Made by a program: the position numbers and the translations under genes. A stretch of 64,000 bases of DNA, taken from the NCBI RefSeq assembly GCF_016863635.1, contig NZ_BOPG01000045.1, positions 1 through 64,000 of the forward strand, given 5' to 3'. The notes beneath the pieces were generated by a model, which was not told where the DNA came from, made no database searches, and saw nothing but the letters and a program-made list of their open reading frames with translations. Source of the DNA: Virgisporangium aurantiacum (GTDB taxonomy: Bacteria > Actinomycetota > Actinomycetes > Mycobacteriales > Micromonosporaceae). How positions within the stretch are numbered: the first letter of the stretch is position 1; each line of letters begins with the position of its first letter. Positions 43,158 through 51,231 of the stretch are shown piece after piece.

Positions 43158-44800
43158 CGCGGCCCGCGCCGACGCGCAAGAGTCCACGCCGCCGCCCGTC
43201 CGGCGAGGCGCCGCCGTTGCCGCACCAGCTCAACGCGTCGGGCTGGGGCTGGCTGCTGGTGGCCGCCGCGATCATCGTCTACTGGCTCGTGGTCGCCGTG
43301 TGGCCGCGCGCGGCGCTGTGGCTCGTCGTGCTCGACCACCGGGTGCTGGAGTGGCTGAGCGCGGTGCGCACGCCCTGGCTGACGACCGCGATGAAGGTGG
43401 CGGGCCAGCCCGCGACCTCGCACGTGCTGCTGGTGACGTGGTGGGTCGCGCTGGTGATTCTGCTGGTGTGGCGGCGGTGGCGGCACCTGTTCGTCTGGAT
43501 CGGCGCGGTGCTCGCGGTCACCACGGTCACCGAGGTCGCGGCGGGCCTGATCCAACGTCCGCGCCCGGTGGGGGTGGAGATCCTGGGGGACTGGGAGGGC
43601 TTCGCCATGCCGTCGCGGCCGATGGCCGTGCTGGCGGCGGTGGGCGTCAACGTGTTGTACGCGCTGGTTCCCGCCGGCCGCGCGCGGGAGTGGGGAAAGC
43701 TCGTCGTCGGCGCGGTCGTCGCCGTGACCGCCCTGTCCCGGCTGTACCTCGCCCAGGACGCGCCGACCGACGTCCTGAACGGGGTGGTGTTCGGGGTCGC
43801 GATCCCGCTGGCCGCGTTCCGGTTGTTCACACCGACGTCGGTGTACCCGGTCTCCTACCGGCGCGGCCGCACCGCGCACCTCGACCTGACCGGCCGCCGG
43901 CTGCAGGCGATCGAGCGGGCGCTGAACGACCAGCTCGGGGTGATCCCGGTGGAGATCAAGCCGGTCGGGCTGGCCGGTTCCGGCGGCTCCACGCCGATGC
44001 GGGTCACCGTGAAGGGCGAGCCGGAGACGTACCTGTTCGCGAAGCTGTACGCCGTCAATCACATGCGTTCCGACCGCTGGTACAAGCTCGGCCGCACGCT
44101 GATGTACGGGCGGCTGGAGGACGAGAAGGCGTTCAACACCGTCCGGCGACTGGTGCAGTACGAGGACTACATGCTCCGCGTCATGCGCGACGGCGGCCTG
44201 CCCGTGCCCCACCCGTACGGCATCGTCGAGATCACCCCGGAACGGGAGTACCTTCTCGTCACCGAGATGCTCGACGGCGCCACGGAGATCGGTGAGTCCG
44301 ATGTGGACGATGCGATCATCGACCAGGGACTGGACATCGTCCGGCAGCTGTGGGAGGCCGGCCTCGCCCACCGCGACATCAAACCGGCCAACCTCATGGT
44401 GCGCGACGGCACGCTGCACGTCATCGACTCGGCGTTCGGGCAGGTACGGCCCAGCCCGTGGCGGCAGGCCGTCGACCTCGGCAACATGATGCTTGTCCTC
44501 GCCCTGCGCACCGACGCCGAACGCGTCTACGAGCGGGCCACCGCCAAGTTCACGGTGGACGAGATCGTCGAGGCGTTCGCCGCCACCCGCGGCCTCACCA
44601 TGCCGTCGCAGCTCCGGGCGATGATGCGGGCCCGGCACAAGGACCTGCACGCCGAGTTCTGCGCGCTGCTCCCGCGCCAGCCGCAGCCGATCCGCATCCA
44701 ACGCTGGAGCATGCAGCGGATCGCGCTGACCGTCTGGGCCCTGTTCGTGGGGCTGATCACCGCCATCGTCGTCATCGAGCTATTGGACAGTCCGTTGTGA
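43154..44800 (+). CDS. PAP2-like membrane domain with lost active site fused to kinase-like domain
   Basis: A 548-aa fusion. Residues 30-225 form six helices of a PAP2 lipid-phosphatase fold, but all three catalytic motifs are changed: K-x6-RP reads VAAGLIQRPRP without the Lys, PSGH is PSRP, and SR-x5-H-x3-D is SRLYLAQDAPTD with Asp in place of His. Residues 230-515 are a kinase-like domain: FAKLYAVNHM (possible ATP Lys), AHRDIKPANLMVRDG (intact HRD and Asn) and VIDSAFGQ in place of DFG. A final helix (IALTVWALFVGLITAIVVIE) anchors the C-terminus. The PAP2 part is thus probably a lipid-binding scaffold, while the kinase part may be active. The start overlaps the flippase-like gene. Confidence 0.82.
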   Translation: MTRPAPTRKSPRRRPSGEAPPLPHQLNASGWGWLLVAAAIIVYWLVVAVWPRAALWLVVLDHRVLEWLSAVRTPWLTTAMKVAGQPATSHVLLVTWWVALVILLVWRRWRHLFVWIGAVLAVTTVTEVAAGLIQRPRPVGVEILGDWEGFAMPSRPMAVLAAVGVNVLYALVPAGRAREWGKLVVGAVVAVTALSRLYLAQDAPTDVLNGVVFGVAIPLAAFRLFTPTSVYPVSYRRGRTAHLDLTGRRLQAIERALNDQLGVIPVEIKPVGLAGSGGSTPMRVTVKGEPETYLFAKLYAVNHMRSDRWYKLGRTLMYGRLEDEKAFNTVRRLVQYEDYMLRVMRDGGLPVPHPYGIVEITPEREYLLVTEMLDGATEIGESDVDDAIIDQGLDIVRQLWEAGLAHRDIKPANLMVRDGTLHVIDSAFGQVRPSPWRQAVDLGNMMLVLALRTDAERVYERATAKFTVDEIVEAFAATRGLTMPSQLRAMMRARHKDLHAEFCALLPRQPQPIRIQRWSMQRIALTVWALFVGLITAIVVIELLDSPL

Positions 44801-45381
44801 ACACACGTCTCGCACTGATCACGGCGCTGCTGCTGCTCGCGACGGGCGGCTGCGGCGACGTCTACATCGGACCCGACGGGCCCGATCCGGCCACCCGTCC
44901 ACTGCGGTGCCAGCAGCCACCGGACGAGCCCAGCGGCATGCAGGTGCTGCTGGCCCAGTCGGTGCCCACCGCGTCGGCGGTCCCGTGCCTGAACGACGAC
45001 GTCACCGACTGGCTCATGACCGTCTTCGAGGTGGTGAACGGCAAGGCCCGCATCGAGTTCACCCACCGCTACGGCCGCGACGACGACACCGCCACCCTCG
45101 ACTTCGCCGCCGACTGCGACCTCGGCGCCGCCCGCGAGGTCTCCAGCCGGTTCGACGGCATGCGCCGCTACGACCGGCCGGGAACCAGCGCCACCCGCTA
45201 CACCGACCGGATCTACTACGTCTCGCCGGGCGCCTGCACGTCGCTGCGGTTCGACCTGTCCGGCGCCGGCGCCGACCTGCGCGGCGCGGAGATCTCCGGC
45301 GTTCTCGGCTTCGTCCCGCGCGCCACGCTGGACCGCCAGATCAAGGCGGCCAGCGACGGCCACCTGCATCTCGACCCTTGA
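44797..45381 (+). CDS. Lipoprotein of unknown function
   Basis: A 194-aa lipoprotein: the signal NTRLALITALLLLATGGCGD puts the lipid on about Cys19. The mature part has four more Cys (CQQPP, CLNDD, CDLG, CTSL) that could form two disulphides. The C-terminal half looks like a compact beta-rich domain (TATLDFAADCDLGAAREV, LRFDLSGAGADLRGAEISGV). No known family is recognised. GTG 44797 overlaps the stop of the PAP2-kinase gene by 4 nt (GTGA), making it the third member of a coupled membrane cassette. It may be the outward-facing partner of that system. Confidence 0.75.
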   Translation: MNTRLALITALLLLATGGCGDVYIGPDGPDPATRPLRCQQPPDEPSGMQVLLAQSVPTASAVPCLNDDVTDWLMTVFEVVNGKARIEFTHRYGRDDDTATLDFAADCDLGAAREVSSRFDGMRRYDRPGTSATRYTDRIYYVSPGACTSLRFDLSGAGADLRGAEISGVLGFVPRATLDRQIKAASDGHLHLDP

Positions 45382-45409
45382 GCCCGGCACCCGCGACAAG
45401 GAGAAACCG

Positions 45410-46927
45410 TTGAAGGGTCAGCGATTCCTGGCCGCCGTGCTGCTGTCCGCGGCGCTGCCGCTGCCGGCACCGGCGTCCGCCGCCACCGGGGGAACCGGCT
45501 TGGCGTGGGGCGACTGCCCGCCGTCGCGGGTGGGCGCGGAGCCCGACCCGCGCATGCGCTGCGCCACCGTGCGGGTGCCGCTGGACTACCGCGCACCGCG
45601 CGGGCGGAGCATCGGCGTCGTCGTCTCGTCGATCCGCACCGCGAAACCGGGCCTGCGTCGCGGTGTCCTCGTGCTGAACCCCGGCGGACCCGGTGACATC
45701 AGCCTGGAGCTGCCCTCGATGTACGCACCGCTGATGTCGCCGGAGATCCTCGACCGGTACGACCTCATCGGCTTCGACCCGCGCGGCGTCGGGTCCAGCG
45801 CACCCATCAGCTGCCACATCCCCACCGACATCCCGCCCGACGTGTTCGACTATCCGGACCCCGACGGATCCATCGACCGCACCGCCGCGGCGGTGCGCGC
45901 GGCCGCCGCCGGATGCGCCGTCCACGTCGGCGACGTGCTGCCGCACATCAGCACCGCCAACACCGCGCGGGACCTGGACCGCATCCGCGGGGCCCTGGGG
46001 GAGCGGCGGATCTCCTACCTCGGCTACTCCTACGGCACCTATCTCGGCACGGTCTACCGGGCCAGGTACCCGGACCGGGCCGACCGGTTCGTGCTCGACA
46101 GCGCCATCGACCCCGCCCGGTACGGGTACGCGCAGAAGCTGCTGCTCGGACCCGCCGTGGAACTGCGGCTGCCCGACTTCACCGGCTGGGCGGCGGCGCG
46201 TGACGCCACCTACGGCCTCGGCGCCACGGCCGCTGCGGTCCGGGCGACGTTCGACGCCCTCGCCGCACGTTTCGACGTCACCCCGGTCACCCTGCCGGAC
46301 GGCACCGTGGTCAACGGCAACGTGCTCCGCGGGTACACCCACTTCCAGCTCTACCGCGACAGCAACTTCCCCACCCTGGCGGCGACGTGGCAGTACCTGG
46401 CGGGCACCGCCGGCGCGGGGCCGGCTGCGCCTCGCCTCGCCGCGCCGCCGGCTCAGCCACACCTCGCCGCCTGGCCGGAGGTGCCGGCCGACAACCAGAG
46501 TTCGATCATGGCCGCGATCGGCTGCAACGACGTCGCCTGGCCCCGCGACGTCGACGTCTACCGCCGCAACGTGGCGGTAGACCGTCGGTTGTTCCCGGCG
46601 ACCGCCGGGCAACCGGCCAACGTCGGCGTCTGCGCGTTCTGGCCGTACCCGCCGCCGGAGCCGCCCGTGCGGGTGACCCCGGGCGGTCGCCGCAACGTGC
46701 TCATCGTGCAGAACCTGCGCGACCCGGCGACGCCGTGGATCGGCGCGCTCGGCCTGCTGCGGGCACTCGGTTCCGCCGCCGCGATGGTCAGCATCGACCA
46801 GGGCGGCCACGGCGCCTACCTGATCACCGACTCGCGGTGCGGCAACGACACCGTCACGGCGTTCCTGGCGCACGGCGTCCTGCCCGCGACGCCGCGGTAC
46901 TGCCCCGGCCAACCGCTGCCCGCATAG
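45410..46927 (+). CDS. Secreted alpha/beta hydrolase with TAP-like C-terminus
   Basis: A 505-aa serine hydrolase of the SlpD/tripeptidyl-aminopeptidase type. Signal peptide FLAAVLLSAALPLPAPASAA; oxyanion loop VLVLNPGGPGDISLEL; nucleophile elbow LGYSYGTYLGTVYRARYPDR (Ser near residue 204); catalytic Asp in VQNLRDPATPW; His in DQGGHGAYL. It also has the paired Cys (CPPS, CATV, CAFWPYPPPEPP) of exported members. It cleaves short peptides from protein N-termini or related amides outside the cell. The TTG start at 45410 is supported by AAGGAG 7 nt upstream. A two-component system follows. Confidence 0.87.
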   Translation: MKGQRFLAAVLLSAALPLPAPASAATGGTGLAWGDCPPSRVGAEPDPRMRCATVRVPLDYRAPRGRSIGVVVSSIRTAKPGLRRGVLVLNPGGPGDISLELPSMYAPLMSPEILDRYDLIGFDPRGVGSSAPISCHIPTDIPPDVFDYPDPDGSIDRTAAAVRAAAAGCAVHVGDVLPHISTANTARDLDRIRGALGERRISYLGYSYGTYLGTVYRARYPDRADRFVLDSAIDPARYGYAQKLLLGPAVELRLPDFTGWAAARDATYGLGATAAAVRATFDALAARFDVTPVTLPDGTVVNGNVLRGYTHFQLYRDSNFPTLAATWQYLAGTAGAGPAAPRLAAPPAQPHLAAWPEVPADNQSSIMAAIGCNDVAWPRDVDVYRRNVAVDRRLFPATAGQPANVGVCAFWPYPPPEPPVRVTPGGRRNVLIVQNLRDPATPWIGALGLLRALGSAAAMVSIDQGGHGAYLITDSRCGNDTVTAFLAHGVLPATPRYCPGQPLPA

Positions 46928-46977
46928 TGGAGAGTGCTTCTTCCCGGCGGTACCGTGTGCAGGACGCTGGGAGAGTC

Positions 46978-48735
46978 ATGATCGCCGATGGGTACGCATC
47001 GCTGAGCCGGGCGACGGCCGGGTCGATCGCGGTCTGCACGCTCTTCGCCGTCTTCGGTTCGGTGTGGCTCGCGTTCACCAGCGGGCGCGTCGACGCGCCG
47101 TGGGGGCCGGCGCTGCTGTTCGCCTGGATGATCTCGATCTATGTCCTCTGTGGACTGCTCGCGTGGTGGCGACGACCGGGCAGCCGGCTGGGCATGCTGA
47201 TGGTCGCGGCCGGGTTCGGCATGGCGCTGACCACCCTCGGCCGCGCCGACAACGTGGTCGTCCACTCCGTGGGGCAGGTCCTGGACCTGCTGCCGTTGGT
47301 CCTGTTCCTGCACGTCTTCCTGGCGTTTCCGGACGGGCGGCTCACCGGTCGCCTCGACCGCGTCCTCGTGGCGACGGGGTATGTGGTGACGATCGTCGGT
47401 CAGGTGGCGGTCATGGCGTTGGGGTCGTTCGGGTCCGACAACGCGTTCGCGGTCGTCGACCTGCCCGCGGTCGGCGACGCGGTGCACGCGGGGATCCTCG
47501 TCGTCCTCAGCGGGTCGGCGCTGGCGGGTCTCGTGGTGATCGTGCGGCGTCGGCTGGCCGGCGGCCGGCCGCGGCGCCGCACCGCGACGCTGATCCTGGA
47601 CGTGTTCGCGCTCGGCCTGATCATGATCGCGGCCCTGCTGTTGATGGGGTTGGCCCCGGGACCGGGGTTCCCGGTCGTGCAGCAGCTCAGCCTGCTGGTG
47701 CTCGGCCTGGCACCGGTGGCGTTCCTGATCGGGGTGCTCGACGCCCATCTCGGCCGGGTGGGTGGGGCGGAGCTGTTCGTGCGACTGCGGGACGACCCCA
47801 CCGATCTGCGGGCGGCACTCGCCCGCGCGCTGCGCGACCCGTCGCTGTCGCTGGTGTACTGGCTTCCGCAGTACGCGTCCTGGGCCGACGAGGCCGGCCG
47901 CCCGGTGACGCTCCCGAACGGCGACGGCGCCGATGACGGGGGCCGGGCCGCGACCGTCATCGAGCGCGACGGCAAACCGGTCGCGGCGCTCGTGCACGAC
48001 CCGTCCCTCTCCGACGAGCGCGACCTGCTCGACGCGGTCAGCGCGGGAGCGGCCATCGCGCTGGAGAACGGCCGGTTGCGGTCGGACCTGCACGCCCGGT
48101 TGGAGGAGCTGCGCGGCTCCCGCGCCCGCGTGCTGGAGGCCGGCCAGCGGGAACGGCAGCGCCTCGAACGCGACCTCCACGACGGGGCGCAGCAGCGGCT
48201 CATCGCGTTGTCGCTCGACCTCGGTGTGCTGGAGCGGCAGCTCGGATCCGATCCCGCCGCGCGGGCCGCGCTGACCCAGGCGAAACGCGAGATCGCGCTG
48301 TCGCTGGACGAGCTGCGCGACGTCGCCCGCGGTCTGCACCCGGCCGTGCTCAGCGGCCACGGGTTGGCCGTGGCCCTGGAGTCGTTGGCCGCGCGGGCGG
48401 CCGTCCCGGTGCGGCTGACGGTGCGGCTCGACGGCCGCCTCGCCGAGACGGTCGAGGTCGCCGCGTACTACGTGGTCTGCGAGAGTCTCGCCAACATCGG
48501 CAAGCACGCACAGGCCACCCGGTGCTCGGTCGACGTCGACCGCGGCGACGGGCGGCTGGTGGTGGAGGTCGTCGACGACGGCGTCGGCGGCGCCGACACC
48601 GAACGCGGCACGGGTCTCCGCGGCCTGGCCGACCGGGTGGAGGCGCTCGGCGGCCAACTGCGGGTGTGGACGCCGCGCGGCCGGGGCACCCGGGTCCGCG
48701 CCGAGATCCCTTGTGACGTCGAGGAGAAGCCGTGA
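46978..48735 (+). CDS. Sensor histidine kinase (NarL-partner type)
   Basis: A 585-aa membrane kinase. Residues 1-260 contain six to seven helices, followed by a GAF-like linker region (300-370). The HisKA_3 dimerisation domain has the phospho-His in RQRLERDLHDGAQQRLIALS. The HATPase part shows YYVVCESLANIGKHAQATRC (N box), VVEVVDDGVGGADTERGTGL (G1) and RGRGTRVRAEIPC (G2). The membrane part suggests an envelope or membrane-lipid signal, although no ligand site can be read. Its stop overlaps the regulator gene. ATG 46978 has a GGGAGAG ribosome binding site. Confidence 0.92.
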   Translation: MIADGYASLSRATAGSIAVCTLFAVFGSVWLAFTSGRVDAPWGPALLFAWMISIYVLCGLLAWWRRPGSRLGMLMVAAGFGMALTTLGRADNVVVHSVGQVLDLLPLVLFLHVFLAFPDGRLTGRLDRVLVATGYVVTIVGQVAVMALGSFGSDNAFAVVDLPAVGDAVHAGILVVLSGSALAGLVVIVRRRLAGGRPRRRTATLILDVFALGLIMIAALLLMGLAPGPGFPVVQQLSLLVLGLAPVAFLIGVLDAHLGRVGGAELFVRLRDDPTDLRAALARALRDPSLSLVYWLPQYASWADEAGRPVTLPNGDGADDGGRAATVIERDGKPVAALVHDPSLSDERDLLDAVSAGAAIALENGRLRSDLHARLEELRGSRARVLEAGQRERQRLERDLHDGAQQRLIALSLDLGVLERQLGSDPAARAALTQAKREIALSLDELRDVARGLHPAVLSGHGLAVALESLAARAAVPVRLTVRLDGRLAETVEVAAYYVVCESLANIGKHAQATRCSVDVDRGDGRLVVEVVDDGVGGADTERGTGLRGLADRVEALGGQLRVWTPRGRGTRVRAEIPCDVEEKP

Positions 48736-49379
48736 TGCGGGTGGCGATCGCCGAGGACAGTGTGCTGCTCCGCGAGGGGCTGGCCCGACTGCTGACCGAC
48801 GGCGGGTTCCAGGTGATCGCCCGGTGCGAGAGCGCCGACGAACTGCGCCGCGAAATGGCGGTCGAGCTCCCCGACGTCGCGATCCTGGACATCCGGCTGC
48901 CACCGACCCATCAGGACGAGGGGCTGCGGGCCGCCGTCGAGATCCGGCAGCGCCATCCGTCGGTGGCGGTGCTGGTCCTCTCGCAGTACCTGGAGCTGGG
49001 GCTGGCGATGAAGCTGCTGGCCGACTCCGCCGACGGCGTCGGCTATCTGCTCAAGGACCGCATCAGCGACGTCGACGAGTTCCTCACGGCGGTGCGCCGG
49101 GTGGCGCGCGGCGGTTCGGCCATCGACCCGTCGATCGTGTCGACGCTGCTGTCGAAGCGACGCGTCGACGACCCGCTCGGCCGCCTCACCCCGCGCGAGC
49201 GGCAGGTGCTCGAACTGATGGCCAGCGGCCACTCCAACCAGGGCATCGCCGACCGGCTCGTCATCACGCTGCGGGCGGTGGAGAAGTACGTGTCGACCGT
49301 CTTCGACAAACTGGGCATCCCGACGGCCAGCAGCCAGTCCCGGCGGGTCCTCGCCGTCCTCTTGTATCTGCGGTCCTGA
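48732..49379 (+). CDS. NarL/LuxR-type response regulator
   Basis: A 215-aa regulator with a receiver (VAIAEDSVLLREGLARLL, phospho-Asp in VAILDIRLPPTHQDEGL, Lys in GYLLKDRISDVDEFL). The C-terminal LuxR helix-turn-helix reads LTPRERQVLELMASGHSNQG, IADRLVITLRAVEKYVSTVF. It is coupled to the preceding histidine kinase: the GTG at 48732 and the ATG at 48735 both overlap the kinase's TGA, and GAGGAG lies just upstream; the ATG is slightly better spaced. The pair probably controls the small membrane protein gene that follows 60 nt downstream. Confidence 0.92.
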   Translation: MMRVAIAEDSVLLREGLARLLTDGGFQVIARCESADELRREMAVELPDVAILDIRLPPTHQDEGLRAAVEIRQRHPSVAVLVLSQYLELGLAMKLLADSADGVGYLLKDRISDVDEFLTAVRRVARGGSAIDPSIVSTLLSKRRVDDPLGRLTPRERQVLELMASGHSNQGIADRLVITLRAVEKYVSTVFDKLGIPTASSQSRRVLAVLLYLRS

Positions 49380-49439
49380 ATCCGGTCACGTTTGCCCGGT
49401 GCGGCGCGTCATGCAGATGACGTGACCTGAGGAGACGTG

Positions 49440-49793
49440 ATGACCCTGCTGCGGTCCATTCTGGTGCTGGTGCACCTCGTCGGTTTCGCGATGCTGCTCG
49501 GCGGCTTCCTCGCGCAGTTCGTCGCGGGCCGCTACGAGCTCAGCGTGATCATGCGGATCGGGCTCGGCGCCGCGATCGGCAGCGGCCTGCTGCTGGCGAT
49601 CCCGTTCCCCGACGACATCGAACTGAACCACGCCAAACTCGCGGTGAAGCTGGGCATCGCCGTGCTGATCGCCGCCCTGTTCGGCGTCTACTCGGTGACG
49701 ACCCGCCGCGGCGGCGCCGGCAACCGGACGCAGTTCGCCGCGATCGGCGTGCTCGCGTTCACCAACGCCGCGGTCGCCGCGCTCTGGACCTAG
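49440..49793 (+). CDS. Small four-helix membrane protein
   Basis: A 117-aa protein made almost wholly of four hydrophobic segments (ILVLVHLVGFAMLLGGFLAQ, IGLGAAIGSGLLLAIPFP, LAVKLGIAVLIAALFGVYSV, IGVLAFTNAAVAALW) with short polar loops. The ATG at 49440 is preceded by GAGGAG. It resembles small actinobacterial integral membrane proteins annotated only as hypothetical. The position directly after a NarL-type pair suggests it belongs to that regulon. The 218-bp region that follows contains only an imperfect inverted repeat (49876-49886 and 49930-49940, arms AAGATCGCCGT/ACGGTGATCTT). Confidence 0.7.
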   Translation: MTLLRSILVLVHLVGFAMLLGGFLAQFVAGRYELSVIMRIGLGAAIGSGLLLAIPFPDDIELNHAKLAVKLGIAVLIAALFGVYSVTTRRGGAGNRTQFAAIGVLAFTNAAVAALWT

Positions 49794-49875
49794 ACTCCAG
49801 CCACACCCGCGGTCGACCCTTCGTCGATCGCCGCGGCGGAGGACGACGTGGGCGGCGTGCGGGTCCGCGGTCGCC

Positions 49876-49940
49876 AAGATCGCCGTTTCAGGAAGAAACC
49901 CGCAGTAGGACTTCAGGTTTGTTCCTCGGACGGTGATCTT
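49876..49940. repeat. Imperfect inverted repeat in non-coding gap
   Basis: AAGATCGCCGT (49876-49886) pairs with ACGGTGATCTT (49930-49940) at 10 of 11 positions. A small nested stem GTTTC-AGGAA-GAAAC lies at 49885-49899. It may be a degenerate dispersed non-coding repeat. Confidence 0.4.
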
Positions 49941-50011
49941 GAGCGGCCGACCTGACGACGTCAGTCACTCCGGCAGAGCCGCCGCGGGAACGGGCGCACC
50001 CGGTTGCAGTA

Positions 50012-51145
50012 TCAGAGCGCGCCGAGGATGTGCTGGATGCCGACCACGGCGGCGCCGCGGGCCCAGTCGTTGAAGCTCAGCGGGGCGGTGGTGATGTCGA
50101 GGGCGCACCGCTGAGACTCGCCGGGGCCCGGGCGGAGCCGGTCGGCGACAGCGGTGTTCATGGTGTCGGAGTTGGCGATCGCGGCCACGTCCTCGCCGGC
50201 GAGCACGATGCGGGTGGTCTGCAGGGCGCCGGCGAACGTCGCGGCGAGGTGGCCCAGTGCCCGGCCCGCGTCGTCGAGCGCGCGGGCGGCGGCCCGGTCG
50301 CCGGCGGCGCGCGCGTCGAGCAGCGTGGTGAAGGTGACCGGCCGGGAGAGCCGGTGTTCGAGGTCTTCGCGGTTCAGGTAGGCGGCCACGCACCCGGCAT
50401 GACCGATGCCGCACCGCGGGCCGCGGCCGTCGAGCGGCGCGTGGGCCAGCAGGTGGCCGTTGTCGATGAGTTCCTCGACGACGACGCCCTCGCGCACCAC
50501 GCCGAAGCCGATGCCGGCGCCGATGGTGATCAGACCGAACGTCGCGTGGGTGCGGCCGGCCCCGAACCACAGTTCCTCGCGGGCGAGCGCGGTGACGTCG
50601 TTGGTGACGACCACGGGCAGTCCGGTGCGCCGCCGCAGCGGTGCGGCGAAGTCGGTGTCGTGCCAGCCGAGGAACGTGCCCTCCCGCACGATCGTCCGGT
50701 CGGTGACGATGCCGCCGACGGACACGGCGATCCCGTCGAGCGACGGCACCTTGCGGGCGAGCTTGCCGGCGAGTTGCGCGACGGTCTTCGCGGCCGCGGC
50801 GACCGGGACCGCGCCGTCGCTGTCGCGCGCCGGTAACGCGGCCCGCGCGGTCGCCCGGATCTCGCCGAACATGTCGCAGACGACGCCGTAGGCGGTGTCA
50901 CCGGTGAGCTTGCAGCCGACGACGTGCCGGGCGCCGGACACCGCCGACAGGATCTGACGGGGCCGGCCGACGCCCGGTTCCGGTTCGAGGTCCTCGGCGA
51001 TGATGCCGCCACCGAGCAGGGACCGGGCCAACCGCGACATCGACGCGTACGACAGTTGGAGATGGTCGCCGAGCACGGCGCGCGTCGCCGGCCCGTGAAC
51101 CAGGAGGTACCGGGTGACGGCCAGTTCCGCGGCGGACAGGACCAC
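50012..51145 (-). CDS. ROK family transcriptional repressor
   Basis: A 377-aa regulator. The N-terminal winged HTH is LAVTRYLLVHGPATRAVLGD, followed by LQLSYASMSRLARSLLGGGI. The ROK sugar-binding domain shows VVTNDVTALAREELWFGAG (catalytic-type Asp region), LITIGAGIGFGVV and RCGIGHAGCVAAYLN, a variant of the C-x-C-G-x-x-G-C zinc motif with one Cys lost. It is probably a repressor of the divergent ABC importer, acting through the 10-bp inverted repeat between them, and released by the imported sugar or its phosphate. The GTG start follows a leaderless -10 box. Confidence 0.88.
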   Translation of the reverse strand: MVLSAAELAVTRYLLVHGPATRAVLGDHLQLSYASMSRLARSLLGGGIIAEDLEPEPGVGRPRQILSAVSGARHVVGCKLTGDTAYGVVCDMFGEIRATARAALPARDSDGAVPVAAAAKTVAQLAGKLARKVPSLDGIAVSVGGIVTDRTIVREGTFLGWHDTDFAAPLRRRTGLPVVVTNDVTALAREELWFGAGRTHATFGLITIGAGIGFGVVREGVVVEELIDNGHLLAHAPLDGRGPRCGIGHAGCVAAYLNREDLEHRLSRPVTFTTLLDARAAGDRAAARALDDAGRALGHLAATFAGALQTTRIVLAGEDVAAIANSDTMNTAVADRLRPGPGESQRCALDITTAPLSFNDWARGAAVVGIQHILGAL

Positions 51146-51157
51146 GCGACAAGACTA
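51146..51157 (-). promoter_or_regulatory. Leaderless promoter -10 (ROK gene)
   Basis: Minus-strand TAGTCT (51157-51152), 6 nt, then GTG 51145. Confidence 0.5.
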
Positions 51158-51166
51158 CGCAGCGCC

Positions 51167-51213
51167 TTGTCTTACCGGTTCCCTCGGGTTATTTTCAATC
51201 TGCTTGAAAATAA
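51167..51213 (+). promoter_or_regulatory. ABC operon promoter with ROK operator
   Basis: -35 TTGTCT (51167-51172), 17-nt spacer and -10 TATTTT (51190-51195). The inverted repeat TTATTTTCAA (51189-51198) and TTGAAAATAA (51204-51213), perfect over 10 bp with a 5-nt centre, covers the -10 box. It resembles the TTATTTT/AAAATAA operators of NagC/XylR-type ROK repressors. Confidence 0.8.
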
Positions 51214-51231
51214 GTGACCTTAGGGGGAACC

